From an uncultured SAR86 cluster bacterium (GTDB lineage Bacteria > Pseudomonadota > Gammaproteobacteria > Magnimaribacterales > AG-339-G14), in contig CACOJO010000007.1 of assembly GCA_902627595.1 (NCBI GenBank), forward strand, positions 1 through 53,582: a DNA stretch of 53,582 nucleotides, given 5' to 3'. Positions within the stretch are counted from its first letter, which is position 1; each line of letters opens with the position of its first letter. Shown here piece by piece: positions 1 to 10,116 of the stretch. A model generated the notes under the pieces. It saw nothing but the letters and a program-made list of their open reading frames with translations. It was not told the DNA's origin and did no database searches. A program made the position numbers and the translations under genes.

Positions 1-2013
1 TATATTATTTTGTGTTTCGCATTTCTAAATGTGCTTCATGCAATGGATGAGGAAGTCATTGTTACCTCATCTCTTGGAGGAACAACTCTTGCTGAAATAG
101 ATTCACCCATATTTGTTGTCACAGGTGATGACATTAATTATACAGGTTCAACAAATCTAGGAGAAAGCTTGAATTATTTGCTTGGTGTGAATTCTTCAAG
201 CTTTGGTCCTGGAGTTGGTCAACCAATCATTCGAGGAATGGGCGGCACCAGAGTGAGAATACTTTCTAACGGTAAGTTAGTCAGAGATGTCTCTGGGTTG
301 GGATCTGACCATTTAAACGATGTAGATATGAACGACCTACAACAAATAGAAGTGGTTCGTGGCCCTTCTTCTTTATTGTATTCCAACGGAACAATGGGCG
401 GAATCATAAATATCGTTGATCAAACTATTGCTAGCAAAGACTTTGAGGGTAATGACTTTAATATTGGTCTTGAAAGACAATCAGCTAACCAAGGAACTTC
501 TGGAAGTTTTTCTTATAAGGGTAATGTTAATGATGTAAATCTTACTTACGCGCTAAAAGAATTAAACTTTGAAAGCTATGATGTTCCAAGTGGAGCCATC
601 ATACACGAAGGTTCACCTGAAGCTAAAGAGTCGCTAGAAAATTCTGACTTAGCAACTTTCAGTCATAAATTTGGTACTTCCATTGTAAGGGATTGGGGTT
701 ACTTTGGTTTTTCTGTAGGAAAAATTGAAAATACTTATGGAATAGCTTTTCATGGCGAAGAAGAGGAGCATGAAGGAGAGGAAGAAGAGGAGCATGAAGA
801 AAGAATTCAAGCTGACACTGAATCTGAAAACTTAACCATTGAAGGAGCAGTAAATAATCTGCGTGGGCTAGATAAATTAAGTTACTTCTTTCAAGCTAAT
901 GATTATTCTTTTACCGAAGGACACGTTGAAGGAGAACATCATGAAGGAGAAGAAGAAGAGGAGGAGGAGCATGGTCCAACAACTTTCACTAATGAGTCTT
1001 TCGAATTCGGTATGAAACTTGATATTGGAAACCAAGATAGTGGTAACAGACAAAATGTAACGATAAATCTAAGCCAAGAAGATGTGGCTATTATCGGTGA
1101 AGAAGCTTTCATGAAACCGGTTGACTCTCAAATGTTAAGCGTTGGTTACTTCATCTGCAGGGAACTAGATGTTGTAGACCTAGATTTTGGTGTACGTTTG
1201 GATCAAGTCAATCGAGATGGTGCAGTTGGCAACACTCTTCATGATATTAGCGAAAGTGATTTGAGTACTGCTCTCACCATGGGTTGGGACTTAGACAATA
1301 ATGTTGGTCTTACTCTAGGTATTTCAAGTGTTGCAAGAGCTCCATCTGAACTCGAACTGTTCATGAATGGTACTCATTTAGCAGCAGCTAGAAATGAGTT
1401 TGGTAGCGTAAATTTAGAGTCCGAAAGGTCTAATAATATAGATTTTAACGTGAGCTATGAAAATGATGGCTACTTTGTGAATGCCTCAGTTTATGCAAAT
1501 GCAGTGGATAACTACATTTACATTAAAAATAGAGGAACAGTTACTAGTGGCAGGCCAAATGTAGATTACAAGCAAGCTGATGCTGACTTCAATGGTTATG
1601 AAGTAGAAGTTGGAAGATCTTTTACAACCAATAATGGAGATTTTGTAATCTCTTATGGTAGAGACGAAGTTGTAGGAACTTTTTCCAGTGGTGGTAACGT
1701 TCCAAGAATTACACCAATTAAAAACGTCTATCGTTTTGCTCTAGAACAAGAAGATGTTACTTATGACATCAAAGTTATGGACATACAAAAAGAAGATGAC
1801 ATCGGTTTTGGTGAGTCTGTTACAGCTGGATACACAATGGTTGATTTAGATATCAAAAGAACCATTTCTATCGGTAATGATGAAGAACTAATTTTATCTG
1901 TCTTTGGTAGAAACCTTTTAGATGAAAAAGCTAGAAATCACACTTCTTATGTAAAAAATGAAGTTCCTCTAGCTGGTCGAAACTTCGGCATCAAACTAAA
2001 CTTTAACTTCTAA
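1..2013 (+). CDS. TonB-dependent outer-membrane receptor, ZnuD-like (5' end cut by window)
   Basis: The reading frame is open to the first base, so the start lies outside the window; the visible N-terminus is the end of a signal peptide (hydrophobic run ending LHA) followed by a TonB-box-like EEVIVTSS. An N-terminal plug domain holds PIIRGMGGTRVRIL, SDHLNDVD and QIEVVRGPSSLLY, a pattern I associate with the ZnuD zinc-receptor group. The rest is a beta-barrel ending in a terminal aromatic (FNF), as expected for outer-membrane insertion. Two 17-residue loops near 751-801 and 922-972 are almost only His, Glu and Gly, suggesting divalent metal capture, most likely zinc. The receptor class is firm; the substrate is inferred. 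No znuABC or zur is in the window. Confidence 0.88.
   Translation, partial: YIILCFAFLNVLHAMDEEVIVTSSLGGTTLAEIDSPIFVVTGDDINYTGSTNLGESLNYLLGVNSSSFGPGVGQPIIRGMGGTRVRILSNGKLVRDVSGLGSDHLNDVDMNDLQQIEVVRGPSSLLYSNGTMGGIINIVDQTIASKDFEGNDFNIGLERQSANQGTSGSFSYKGNVNDVNLTYALKELNFESYDVPSGAIIHEGSPEAKESLENSDLATFSHKFGTSIVRDWGYFGFSVGKIENTYGIAFHGEEEEHEGEEEEEHEERIQADTESENLTIEGAVNNLRGLDKLSYFFQANDYSFTEGHVEGEHHEGEEEEEEEHGPTTFTNESFEFGMKLDIGNQDSGNRQNVTINLSQEDVAIIGEEAFMKPVDSQMLSVGYFICRELDVVDLDFGVRLDQVNRDGAVGNTLHDISESDLSTALTMGWDLDNNVGLTLGISSVARAPSELELFMNGTHLAAARNEFGSVNLESERSNNIDFNVSYENDGYFVNASVYANAVDNYIYIKNRGTVTSGRPNVDYKQADADFNGYEVEVGRSFTTNNGDFVISYGRDEVVGTFSSGGNVPRITPIKNVYRFALEQEDVTYDIKVMDIQKEDDIGFGESVTAGYTMVDLDIKRTISIGNDEELILSVFGRNLLDEKARNHTSYVKNEVPLAGRNFGIKLNFNF
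751..801 (+). repeat. Polypurine tract encoding a His/Glu-rich receptor loop (copy 1)
   Basis: Seventeen codons made almost only of GAA, GAG, GGA and CAT inside the TonB receptor, encoding three His and a run of Glu. It resembles the second tract at 922-972 in length and composition. Such tracts can change length in whole codons by replication slippage. The metal-binding role is inferred. Confidence 0.6.
922..972 (+). repeat. Polypurine tract encoding a His/Glu-rich receptor loop (copy 2)
   Basis: A second 17-codon tract encodes four His and a run of seven Glu, again inside the receptor barrel. The two tracts share the local order Glu-Gly-Glu(n)-His but are not identical, so they may be an old duplication or independent expansion. 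Confidence 0.6.
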
Positions 2014-2030
2014 GTTAGAGATTCCCCCTA

Positions 2031-2061
2031 GAGCACCCCTTCAAGTCTAGAAGGGGTGTTC
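2031..2061. terminator. Hairpin between the convergent receptor and sulfatase genes
   Basis: A 12-base-pair inverted repeat (left arm 2031-2042, right arm 2050-2061, one G-T pair) with a 7-base loop sits in the short gap between two convergent genes. It is GC-rich against the local background. Neither side has a clear T-tract, so it may be a bidirectional transcription barrier or a 3'-end-protecting stem rather than a classical intrinsic terminator. Confidence 0.65.
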
Positions 2062-2070
2062 CCAAAAGAA

Positions 2071-3714
2071 CTAATTAGACCAATAAATATATTCATCCCC
2101 TGCTTCATATTCTTGTCCATCATATTTATCGATCATGATGGGAACTTCATAGCCTGACGGCACGACTGGTTCAGCTTGTTCGGAATTAAATTTAGCTAAT
2201 AAGCCTTCAAGTAATTTAGCTTTCTCAGGATAAGCCTCAATTACATTATTTTTTTCTGTGGGATCGATAGAGATATCAAAGAGCCAGCGAAAATTTTCTT
2301 TTTTACTGACAATGTATTTCCAATTTTCATGCAAAACAGATTGATGATTGCCTGAACGCCAGAAAAGAGTTTTATGGGGTTCTGAAGATTTTTCTTTCTT
2401 AATATAAGGGAGAAGATTAACCCCATCCAAATCTGCTTCTCTAAATTTTATTCCAGCAGCAGAAGTAACTGTGGAAAAAATATCAAAGTGATGTACAGCG
2501 CTATTAGACTTTTGTCCTGGCTTGATCTCATCAGGCCAGCTGACAATATATGGAACTCTTATTCCACCCTCAAAAAAACTTATTTTCCATCCTCTGTAGG
2601 GCTTATTGATATCTTCCAATTCAATGTAGTTTGCTCCGCCATTGTCACTGGTAAAAATGATTAGAGTCTTTCCGTATATTTCTAATTCTTTGAGTTTTGC
2701 AACAACCTTTCCGACACTTCTATCTAGCGCCGCTATCATCCCAGAATAAACTTGAAGATTGTGTCCCGTCATATGACTCATTTGTTCGACATCACTTCTT
2801 AATGCTTGTAGAGGGTTGTGCACTGCCCAATGACTCAAATACAAAAAGAATGGTCTGTTTTTATTTTTTTCAATAACTTTTAAGGCTTCGTCCGTGTAGT
2901 AATCGGTGACATATTTATCTGGAGCAAATAGTTCACCTTCGTTGAATCTTGCTGAATACTGACCCATTCCCCAAATCATTCGATCAATTCCAGTATCAAA
3001 CTTGGCATTAACTATTTCTGGATCGTCTTCTGGAGCGTAAAGAGGGCCAACTAGAGATAAAGAATCTTCAAATCCTTGGCTCAATGGATCCATACCATTG
3101 GCATGACCGAGATGCCACTTGCCAATGTGAGCTGTGTAATACCCAGAATCTCGCAAAACTTCAGCAATGGTAATTTGCTCGGTAGGCATGCCTTGTTCCC
3201 AGAAAGGAGGGAGATTTCTTGCAACTTCATTATCAATTCTTGCTTTGAGTACTGCATCATCTTCTGCAGCAAGCCAAGACATGATCAATCGTCCGGTAGC
3301 AGGTACTGGGGTGAATTCATAGCCAAATCTGGTTGGATATTTTCCAGTCATGATGGATGCTCTGGAAGGCGCACAAGTCGCATTCGCTGCATAACCTCGA
3401 GAGAAGAAAATTCCGCTTTCTGCCAAAGAATCTATATTAGTAGTCTTTAGAGAACCGTCTGCTGCTCCTCCGTTATGCATGGAAATGTCGTTGTAACCCA
3501 TGTCATCTGCCAAAATTAAAATGATGTTTGGCCTTTCATCTTCACTAGCAACTGCAGGACCTTCTGACCAAGAAGTAGGAATGTTTTCCTGAATAGGCAT
3601 GAAAATTGAAGTTACTTTTGGTATAGACCAAATTAAGATATTTACTTTATATTCCCAGGCAACAACTCCTATAAAAACAATTCCGATGAGTGAGTAAAGT
3701 GTCTTTTTGAGCAT
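2071..3714 (-). CDS. Membrane-anchored sulfatase (arylsulfatase family)
   Basis: A 547-residue alkaline-phosphatase-fold sulfatase that hydrolyses sulfate esters. It has an N-terminal hydrophobic helix (about residues 6-22), more like a membrane anchor than a cleaved signal. The calcium-site LADDMGYND puts Asp at 70 and 71, and CAPSR (Cys114) is the motif whose cysteine is converted to formylglycine by a maturase not in this window. Later motifs typical of the family include HIGKWHLG and FTSDNGG. Substrate is unknown; marine relatives often act on sulfated polysaccharides or other organosulfates. It faces the TonB receptor across a hairpin, so the two are neighbours but not an operon. Confidence 0.92.
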   Translation of the reverse strand: MLKKTLYSLIGIVFIGVVAWEYKVNILIWSIPKVTSIFMPIQENIPTSWSEGPAVASEDERPNIILILADDMGYNDISMHNGGAADGSLKTTNIDSLAESGIFFSRGYAANATCAPSRASIMTGKYPTRFGYEFTPVPATGRLIMSWLAAEDDAVLKARIDNEVARNLPPFWEQGMPTEQITIAEVLRDSGYYTAHIGKWHLGHANGMDPLSQGFEDSLSLVGPLYAPEDDPEIVNAKFDTGIDRMIWGMGQYSARFNEGELFAPDKYVTDYYTDEALKVIEKNKNRPFFLYLSHWAVHNPLQALRSDVEQMSHMTGHNLQVYSGMIAALDRSVGKVVAKLKELEIYGKTLIIFTSDNGGANYIELEDINKPYRGWKISFFEGGIRVPYIVSWPDEIKPGQKSNSAVHHFDIFSTVTSAAGIKFREADLDGVNLLPYIKKEKSSEPHKTLFWRSGNHQSVLHENWKYIVSKKENFRWLFDISIDPTEKNNVIEAYPEKAKLLEGLLAKFNSEQAEPVVPSGYEVPIMIDKYDGQEYEAGDEYIYWSN

Positions 3715-3851
3715 TTTGAATTTTCTATCTAAAAAAGAATATAGAGCGTGAAAGTTATACTGTCAAAACAATTGCTCAGGGCTTTTTGATAGATGATTTT
3801 CTGATAACAGAAAAAAATTATCTAAGAATTTTATGGCATACTCATTTGCCA

Positions 3852-4547
3852 ATGGACAAAGAAAAATTAGAAAGAGTCGAGGAATTGCTTTTAGCCACAA
3901 AACTTCAAAACGAGCGTGGATCAATGATTTATTCGGCTGATAGTACTTTAACAAAAGGCGATTTTTATTTCTTAGGTCAAAATCCTGGCGGAAATGATGA
4001 AGCTAAATATGGAAAAGATACTATATTAAACCAACTTTTGTATTCCGCAGAACATAATGAATACTTAGAAGGAGAATGGAAAGGAACAAAAGGTAAAATT
4101 CACCAGCATAATATAAAAAGAATGTTTGAGGATTTAGAGCTTAATTTAAAAAATATCTTCTCTACAAATTTAAGTTTTATAAGGTCAAGTCAAACAGAGA
4201 CTTATTCAAGAAATTTAAAACAAGATTATGATATTTTTTGGCCTATTCACGAATTCTTCTTATCAATAGTTGAGCCAAAATTTATAATTGCAAATGGAGC
4301 TCAGCCAAGAGACTTTTTTAAAAAAAAAATGATTAATATTTCTAATAAAGAAAAAAAAGAGATGAGAAGCTATGGCAAGTACATACATTTTGCTAATTCA
4401 TTTACAGGGTCTTTAATTACAGAGAAATTAACTTTAGAAAATCTCTCAGTCTTGGCTATACCACATCTTAGTAATGTTACGAATAATCTAGAAGATTATG
4501 AAAATTATTACAAAGATGGAGTTGAGTGGTTGAAATCAAAAATATAA
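3852..4547 (+). CDS. Uracil-DNA glycosylase superfamily-like protein of unknown substrate
   Basis: I do not recognise a named gene. The stretch FYFLGQNPGGND resembles UDG motif I (GxNPG), and LAIPHLSNVTNN near the C-terminus resembles the H-P/L-S-xxN motif II, so a UDG-superfamily fold is likely. A TTG at 3786 would add 22 residues, but the ATG at 3852 (MDKEKLERVEELL) gives about 231 residues, closer to the domain; neither has a good ribosome binding site. It is Lys/Asn-rich and AT-rich even for this genome. It stands alone between a leftward sulfatase and a leftward tRNA. DNA-repair activity is inference only. Confidence 0.7.
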   Translation: MDKEKLERVEELLLATKLQNERGSMIYSADSTLTKGDFYFLGQNPGGNDEAKYGKDTILNQLLYSAEHNEYLEGEWKGTKGKIHQHNIKRMFEDLELNLKNIFSTNLSFIRSSQTETYSRNLKQDYDIFWPIHEFFLSIVEPKFIIANGAQPRDFFKKKMINISNKEKKEMRSYGKYIHFANSFTGSLITEKLTLENLSVLAIPHLSNVTNNLEDYENYYKDGVEWLKSKI

Positions 4548-4576
4548 GAAAATTTTTATTTAAATAATCTTAATTT

Positions 4577-4653
<77 letters not shown>

Positions 4654-4697
4654 AAAATTAGAAGTAAAAATCTTATCTTGCTGATCTTGGAAAATGG

Positions 4698-4703
4698 ATT
4701 ATA
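4698..4703 (-). promoter_or_regulatory. Candidate -10 element for tRNA-Ile
   Basis: On the minus strand this is an exact TATAAT, about 45 bases before the tRNA 5' end, in an A/T-rich stretch. No good -35 hexamer lies at 16-18 bases, so this is a weak prediction. Confidence 0.3.
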
Positions 4704-4768
4704 GGTTTTTTTTCTTGTAGATACTATGTAAAGTAAAAAAAGTTTAAAAAATATTTTTTGGGAGAAAG

Positions 4769-5753
4769 ATGGAAAATTTTGATGGAAAAATTGCGGTCAT
4801 CACAGGCGGTGGGACAGGCATGGGGAGAGAACTAACTTATCAACTGGCTGCAGAAGGCTGTCATGTCTCAATTTGCGATGTCATTGAAGAAAATATGGAA
4901 GAGACCTTCCAAGAAGCAACAAAAAAATATCCCCACGTAAAAATCACTAAGCATTTATGCGATGTTTCTTCTGAAGAAGATGTCTTGCGTTTTAAAGATG
5001 AAGTTTTGGAACAACAAGAAACCGAACATATCAATTTACTTTTTAACAATGCCGGTATTGGTGGTGGCGCAAGTTTTGTTCTTTCTGGAATAGAAGAGTG
5101 GGAAAGAACTTTTAAGATTTGTTGGGATGGAGTGTATTTGTGTTCTCGAGCATTTATAGATGCTTTACTAAAAAGTGATGAGGGTCATATGATAAATACC
5201 AGCAGTGTAAATGGCTTTTGGGCAACTCTGGGACATTCCCAACCTCATACTTCTTATTCTGCAGCAAAATTTGCTGTTAAAGGTTTTACTGAAGCATTAA
5301 TAAACGACTTTCGTATCAATGCGCCACACCTTGGGGTGTCCCTTGTAATGCCAGGACATATTGGTACTTCAATTAGCGAAAATTCTGGAAAAGTTTTGGG
5401 CCAAAAAGACATTGCTGATTTGAATGATGAAGAACTTCAAGAAATGAAAGATAGATGGATTAAGGTGGGTGCACCAGTACATAATCTTTCCCTAGAAATG
5501 TTTCGCGAGTCTGTCATGAATAGACAAAGGGATTTCAAAGAAAAGGCCATTACCTCTGCCGAAGCTGCAGCTAAAGTAATTTTAGATGGAGTCAAGGCCA
5601 AAGAGTGGCGCATACTTATTGGTCCAGATGCTAAGGCTTTAGATAGAAGAGTCAGAGAGAATCCAGAAAAAGCTTACGATCATGATTTCCTACCCATGAG
5701 AGATGACAGTCACTTCAACCTAATGAAGCAGCTTAAAAATCTCTCTGAAGAAG

Positions 5754-5761
<8 letters not shown>
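4769..5761 (+). CDS. Short-chain dehydrogenase/reductase (SDR)
   Basis: A 330-residue NAD(P)-dependent oxidoreductase. The dinucleotide site TGGGTGMG is at residues 12-19, NNAG at 93-96, the catalytic serine region SSVNG at 145-149, and YSAAK puts Tyr163 and Lys167 in the active site. At the position where classical SDRs carry the tetrad Asn (VNxxGV), this protein reads ICWDGV, putting Cys118 there. The C-terminal part is about 70 residues longer than a minimal SDR. The start has a good GGGAGA ribosome site. Substrate unknown; it is a single gene converging on ilvC. Confidence 0.9.
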
Positions 5762-6813
<1,052 letters not shown>

Positions 6814-7326
6814 TTAATCGTAAGAAATTTTAGTCTGATCATTAGTTGCCAAAGACTCATTGCCCTTGGTCATACCTAAAGTACCAGACCTTGTCACTTC
6901 TAAAAATTCTTCTTTCTTCAATTCAGACAATAATTTTTCAATTTCTTGAGTATCACCCAGTACTTTGAAAACTGTATATTGGTCTTTTTCATCTAAAATT
7001 TCTCTTTCAAATTTATAATTTTTAAAAAAACCCTCGACCTCAGCTTTAGTTTTGTTTAGCTTTATTATGGCAAGTTCCAAAGTTAGGGCGTCAGCTTCGC
7101 TTAAATTTTGTACCATCACCACATCAACCAATTTATAGAGCTGTTTTAGAATTTGATTAATGTCAGCACCTTCCTCACCAATGGTCATGGTTAATCTAGA
7201 AAGAGTTTCATCTTGTGTAGGAGCTACTGATAAAGAATCGATGTTGTACCCTCTTTGAGAAAATAAACCTATTACCCTGGATAGAGCTCCGGGTTGGTTT
7301 TCCATTAATAAGGCAATATGATTCAT
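6814..7326 (-). CDS. ilvN: Acetolactate synthase small (regulatory) subunit
   Basis: The 170-residue regulatory partner of IlvB. An N-terminal ACT domain (HIALLMENQPGALSRVIGLF, about residues 3-22) binds valine for feedback inhibition in the known family; the C-terminal part is the usual AHAS small-subunit domain. Its ATG overlaps the ilvB TGA in an ATGA (7323-7326), a sign of translational coupling and of 1:1 synthesis of the two subunits. The name could equally be ilvH, since the sequence does not separate isozymes. Confidence 0.95.
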   Translation of the reverse strand: MNHIALLMENQPGALSRVIGLFSQRGYNIDSLSVAPTQDETLSRLTMTIGEEGADINQILKQLYKLVDVVMVQNLSEADALTLELAIIKLNKTKAEVEGFFKNYKFEREILDEKDQYTVFKVLGDTQEIEKLLSELKKEEFLEVTRSGTLGMTKGNESLATNDQTKISYD

Positions 7327-9065
7327 TTGAAAGTTTTTTCCGTTTTGCTTAAAAACATTTCTGACATGTCTCCGCCAGCTTTCAACATAGGATAGACATG
7401 CTCATCAGGATCAACATAGACATCAAGAAAAACCAATTTGTCTTTTAAAGCAAAGCACTCTTCCATTGCAACCTCAAGTTCTGAAAGCTTTTCTACTTTC
7501 ATGCCAATATGTCCATAAGATTCTGCAAGCTTGATAAAGTCTGGTAAGGAGTCTTCATAAGAGATACTGGAATATCGACCACCGTATTGCATATCCTGCC
7601 ATTGTTTAACCATCCCGAGTGCTCTGTTATTAAGATTGATAATCTTGATAGGCAAACCATATTGTCCGCACGTAGATAATTCTTGGATGCACATTTGAAT
7701 GCTGCCTTCTCCCGTGATGCAAGCAACCGTTTCATCAGGAAAAGCAAACTTAACTCCCATGGCAGCAGGCAACCCAAAACCCATGGTGCCTAAGCCGCCT
7801 GAATTAATCCATTTTCTAGGTTCATTGAAGTGATAGTACTGTGCCGCAAACATTTGGTGTTGACCAACATCCGAAGTAACAAAAGCTTTACCATCAGTCA
7901 CTTTATATGCTGATTGAATAACTTGTTGGGGCAAAATGATATCACCCGCATTTTTTTGATTCAGCATGTTGTGATTAAGTCCGTGTTCCGCACGCCACTG
8001 CATGGCTTTTTTCATCCATCCATCGAATTTTTTATTGTCAAAATTCATAGCCTTTAATTCTTTATTGATTTGAGAAATAACTTTTTTTGCATTTCCAGTC
8101 ATCGCTACATCTACGTCTATGATCTTGTCAATTGACGAAGGGTCGGAATCAATGTGTATTTTTTTTGCTTGCAAACCGAATTTGTTAGGATTGTTGGTAA
8201 TTCGATCGTCAAATCTTGCGCCAATCGCCATGATCAAATCTGCTTCATGCATTACCATGTTTGCCTCATAGGTACCATGCATACCTAACATACCAACAAA
8301 CTGCTCATCTGACGCTGGGTATACACCAAGACCCATTAATGTATTGGTTACAGGACAACCCATCAATTTTCCAAATTCATAAATTTCCTCTGCTGCATTG
8401 GAGTTGATAGCTCCACCACCGGCATAGATGACAGGTCTTTCTGCCTCAGTAAGCAATTTCACAGCTTTTTTTACTTCACTATTTTTTGCTTCGTTATATA
8501 ACGCGAATGATCTCAAATATAAATCCGAAGGGAATTTATACTCAAACTTCTCATTTGGGTCGGTTAAGTTTTTTGGAACATCAATAACCACTGGTCCAGG
8601 TCTGCCACTGGTTGCAATGTGAAATGCTTTTTTGACAATGACTGGAATTTCTTCCGGTTTTTGCACAAGAAAACTATGTTTAACAATGGGTCTAGAAATA
8701 CCCATCATATCGGTTTCTTGAAAAGCATCGGTACCTATCAAATGATTTGGTACTTGACCAGAAATAACAACCAAAGGAATGGAGTCCATATAGGCAGTTG
8801 CGATACCAGTAATCGCATTGGTTGCTCCAGGTCCAGAAGTAACTAAACAAACTCCAGGTTTTCCAGTAGCCCTAGCAAAGCCATCAGCTGCGTGAGTAGC
8901 AGCTTGTTCGTGTCTTACTAAGATATGTTGAACTCGATCTTGCTGATAGATGGCATCATAAATATGCAAAGCAGCACCTCCGGGATAACCAAAGATGATG
9001 TCTACATTTTCGTCAGCTAAAGCTCTAATTAAAGCTTCGCCGCCAGATGTCATAACTTTTGCCAT
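7323..9065 (-). CDS. ilvB: Acetolactate synthase large (catalytic) subunit
   Basis: A 580-residue thiamine-diphosphate enzyme that condenses two pyruvates, or pyruvate plus 2-oxobutyrate, the first committed branched-chain step. GYPGGAALHIYD and VRHEQAATHAADG near the N-terminus include the cofactor-activating Glu. ITGEGSIQM with LNNRALGM forms the ThDP/magnesium motif (GEGS in place of GDGS, a variant seen in other gammaproteobacteria). It has the three domains of the family at normal length. It follows rluD by 72 bases; there is no room for an Ile/Leu/Val leader peptide. It could equally be called ilvI. Confidence 0.96.
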   Translation of the reverse strand: MAKVMTSGGEALIRALADENVDIIFGYPGGAALHIYDAIYQQDRVQHILVRHEQAATHAADGFARATGKPGVCLVTSGPGATNAITGIATAYMDSIPLVVISGQVPNHLIGTDAFQETDMMGISRPIVKHSFLVQKPEEIPVIVKKAFHIATSGRPGPVVIDVPKNLTDPNEKFEYKFPSDLYLRSFALYNEAKNSEVKKAVKLLTEAERPVIYAGGGAINSNAAEEIYEFGKLMGCPVTNTLMGLGVYPASDEQFVGMLGMHGTYEANMVMHEADLIMAIGARFDDRITNNPNKFGLQAKKIHIDSDPSSIDKIIDVDVAMTGNAKKVISQINKELKAMNFDNKKFDGWMKKAMQWRAEHGLNHNMLNQKNAGDIILPQQVIQSAYKVTDGKAFVTSDVGQHQMFAAQYYHFNEPRKWINSGGLGTMGFGLPAAMGVKFAFPDETVACITGEGSIQMCIQELSTCGQYGLPIKIINLNNRALGMVKQWQDMQYGGRYSSISYEDSLPDFIKLAESYGHIGMKVEKLSELEVAMEECFALKDKLVFLDVYVDPDEHVYPMLKAGGDMSEMFLSKTEKTFK

Positions 9066-9103
9066 TTTTCTAAAAAAATTTGAAGAAATCTCTTAAGGGA
9101 GCG

Positions 9104-9132
9104 AATTTTGACAGTCCTTGTAAGCAAGTCAA
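9104..9132 (-). promoter_or_regulatory. Candidate promoter for ilvBNC
   Basis: On the minus strand a TTGACT (-35, 9127-9132) lies 17 bases from AAAATT (-10, 9104-9109), within the gap between rluD and ilvB. The -35 matches well, the -10 only moderately. No attenuator hairpin or leader ORF is visible. Confidence 0.4.
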
Positions 9133-9137
9133 GAAAA

Positions 9138-10094
9138 TTATGCCTGATTTAAAAGGTTTTCCCTTAATTCAACTAGATCAAGGGGTAATTTAGATTTAAA
9201 AGTTACTTCTTTATTAGTGGAAAGATCTGTGAAGCTTAGCTCAGCAGCATGAAGAGCTTGTCGAGGAAAGCTTTCTATTATTTCTCTGAGTTTTTGACGA
9301 GTATTTTTAGCAAATCTTCTTCGTCTACCATAAAGAGGATCCCCAATCAGAGGAAATCCCAAATGACTCATGTGAACTCGTATTTGGTGGGTTCTGCCTG
9401 TTTCTAAAGAAATTTCTAAATGTGAGTAAGAACCGAAATTTTCTAAGACTTTATAATGTGACTTAGCCTCCCGACCTGTTTCAACAATTGCCTGTTTCTG
9501 TCTGTTTTTTGGGTGTCTGCCTATTGGTGCATCAACCCTTCCAGATCTTTCAATTTTTCCTACTACAAAAGCATGATAGACTCTTTTCATGGAGCGATTT
9601 GATATCTGTTCAGATAAACTTTGCATGGCTAACTCATTTCTAGCTACTACCATCAATCCTGAAGTATCTTTATCTAAACGATGAACAATTCCGGCTCTTG
9701 GTAGTTTTTTTAACTCGGGATACTCATGCAACAATGCATTCAATAAAGTTCCCGATTTATTACCGGCTCCAGGATGCACTACCATACCTGCGGTTTTGTC
9801 GATGACAATGTACTCTGAAGTAGACTTCATTATATTTAATTCTATTTTCTCTGGCAGGTCTTCTGTGAGATCTGTATCTGGAATGCTTAATTTTAACTTG
9901 GCTGGAAAGATTATCTTATGACTAGGTTTATTAATAACTTTCTCATTGACTGAAACAAAATTACTTTCTAACCATTTTTTTAATCGACTTCTAGAATATT
10001 CAGGAAAAATTTCTGCTAAAACTACGTCGAGACGTTTGTTGGAAAGCGTTTCATCTATTTCTCTGGCAACTAAATTCTCCTTATTATTAGACAT
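9138..10094 (-). CDS. rluD: 23S rRNA pseudouridine synthase RluD
   Basis: A 318-residue RluA-family enzyme; RluD makes pseudouridines 1911, 1915 and 1917 of 23S rRNA (E. coli numbering). An N-terminal S4 RNA-binding domain covers about residues 18-70. The catalytic motif HRLDKDTSGL places the nucleophilic Asp at 141, and GRTHQIRVHM is the second conserved block. Divergent placement next to bamD, with only 22 bases between starts, is the classic gammaproteobacterial rluD context and supports RluD over RluA or RluC. Confidence 0.94.
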   Translation of the reverse strand: MSNNKENLVAREIDETLSNKRLDVVLAEIFPEYSRSRLKKWLESNFVSVNEKVINKPSHKIIFPAKLKLSIPDTDLTEDLPEKIELNIMKSTSEYIVIDKTAGMVVHPGAGNKSGTLLNALLHEYPELKKLPRAGIVHRLDKDTSGLMVVARNELAMQSLSEQISNRSMKRVYHAFVVGKIERSGRVDAPIGRHPKNRQKQAIVETGREAKSHYKVLENFGSYSHLEISLETGRTHQIRVHMSHLGFPLIGDPLYGRRRRFAKNTRQKLREIIESFPRQALHAAELSFTDLSTNKEVTFKSKLPLDLVELRENLLNQA

Positions 10095-10116
10095 TACAGA
10101 ATGATAAACTTATTTC

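Noticed and set aside
3076..3450. A 124-codon plus-strand reading frame inside the sulfatase
   Set aside because: It lies wholly opposite a well-supported sulfatase and its translation has no recognisable domain.
9066..9137. Possible ilv leader peptide and attenuator
   Set aside because: The 72-base gap holds no short ORF rich in Ile, Leu or Val and no terminator hairpin.
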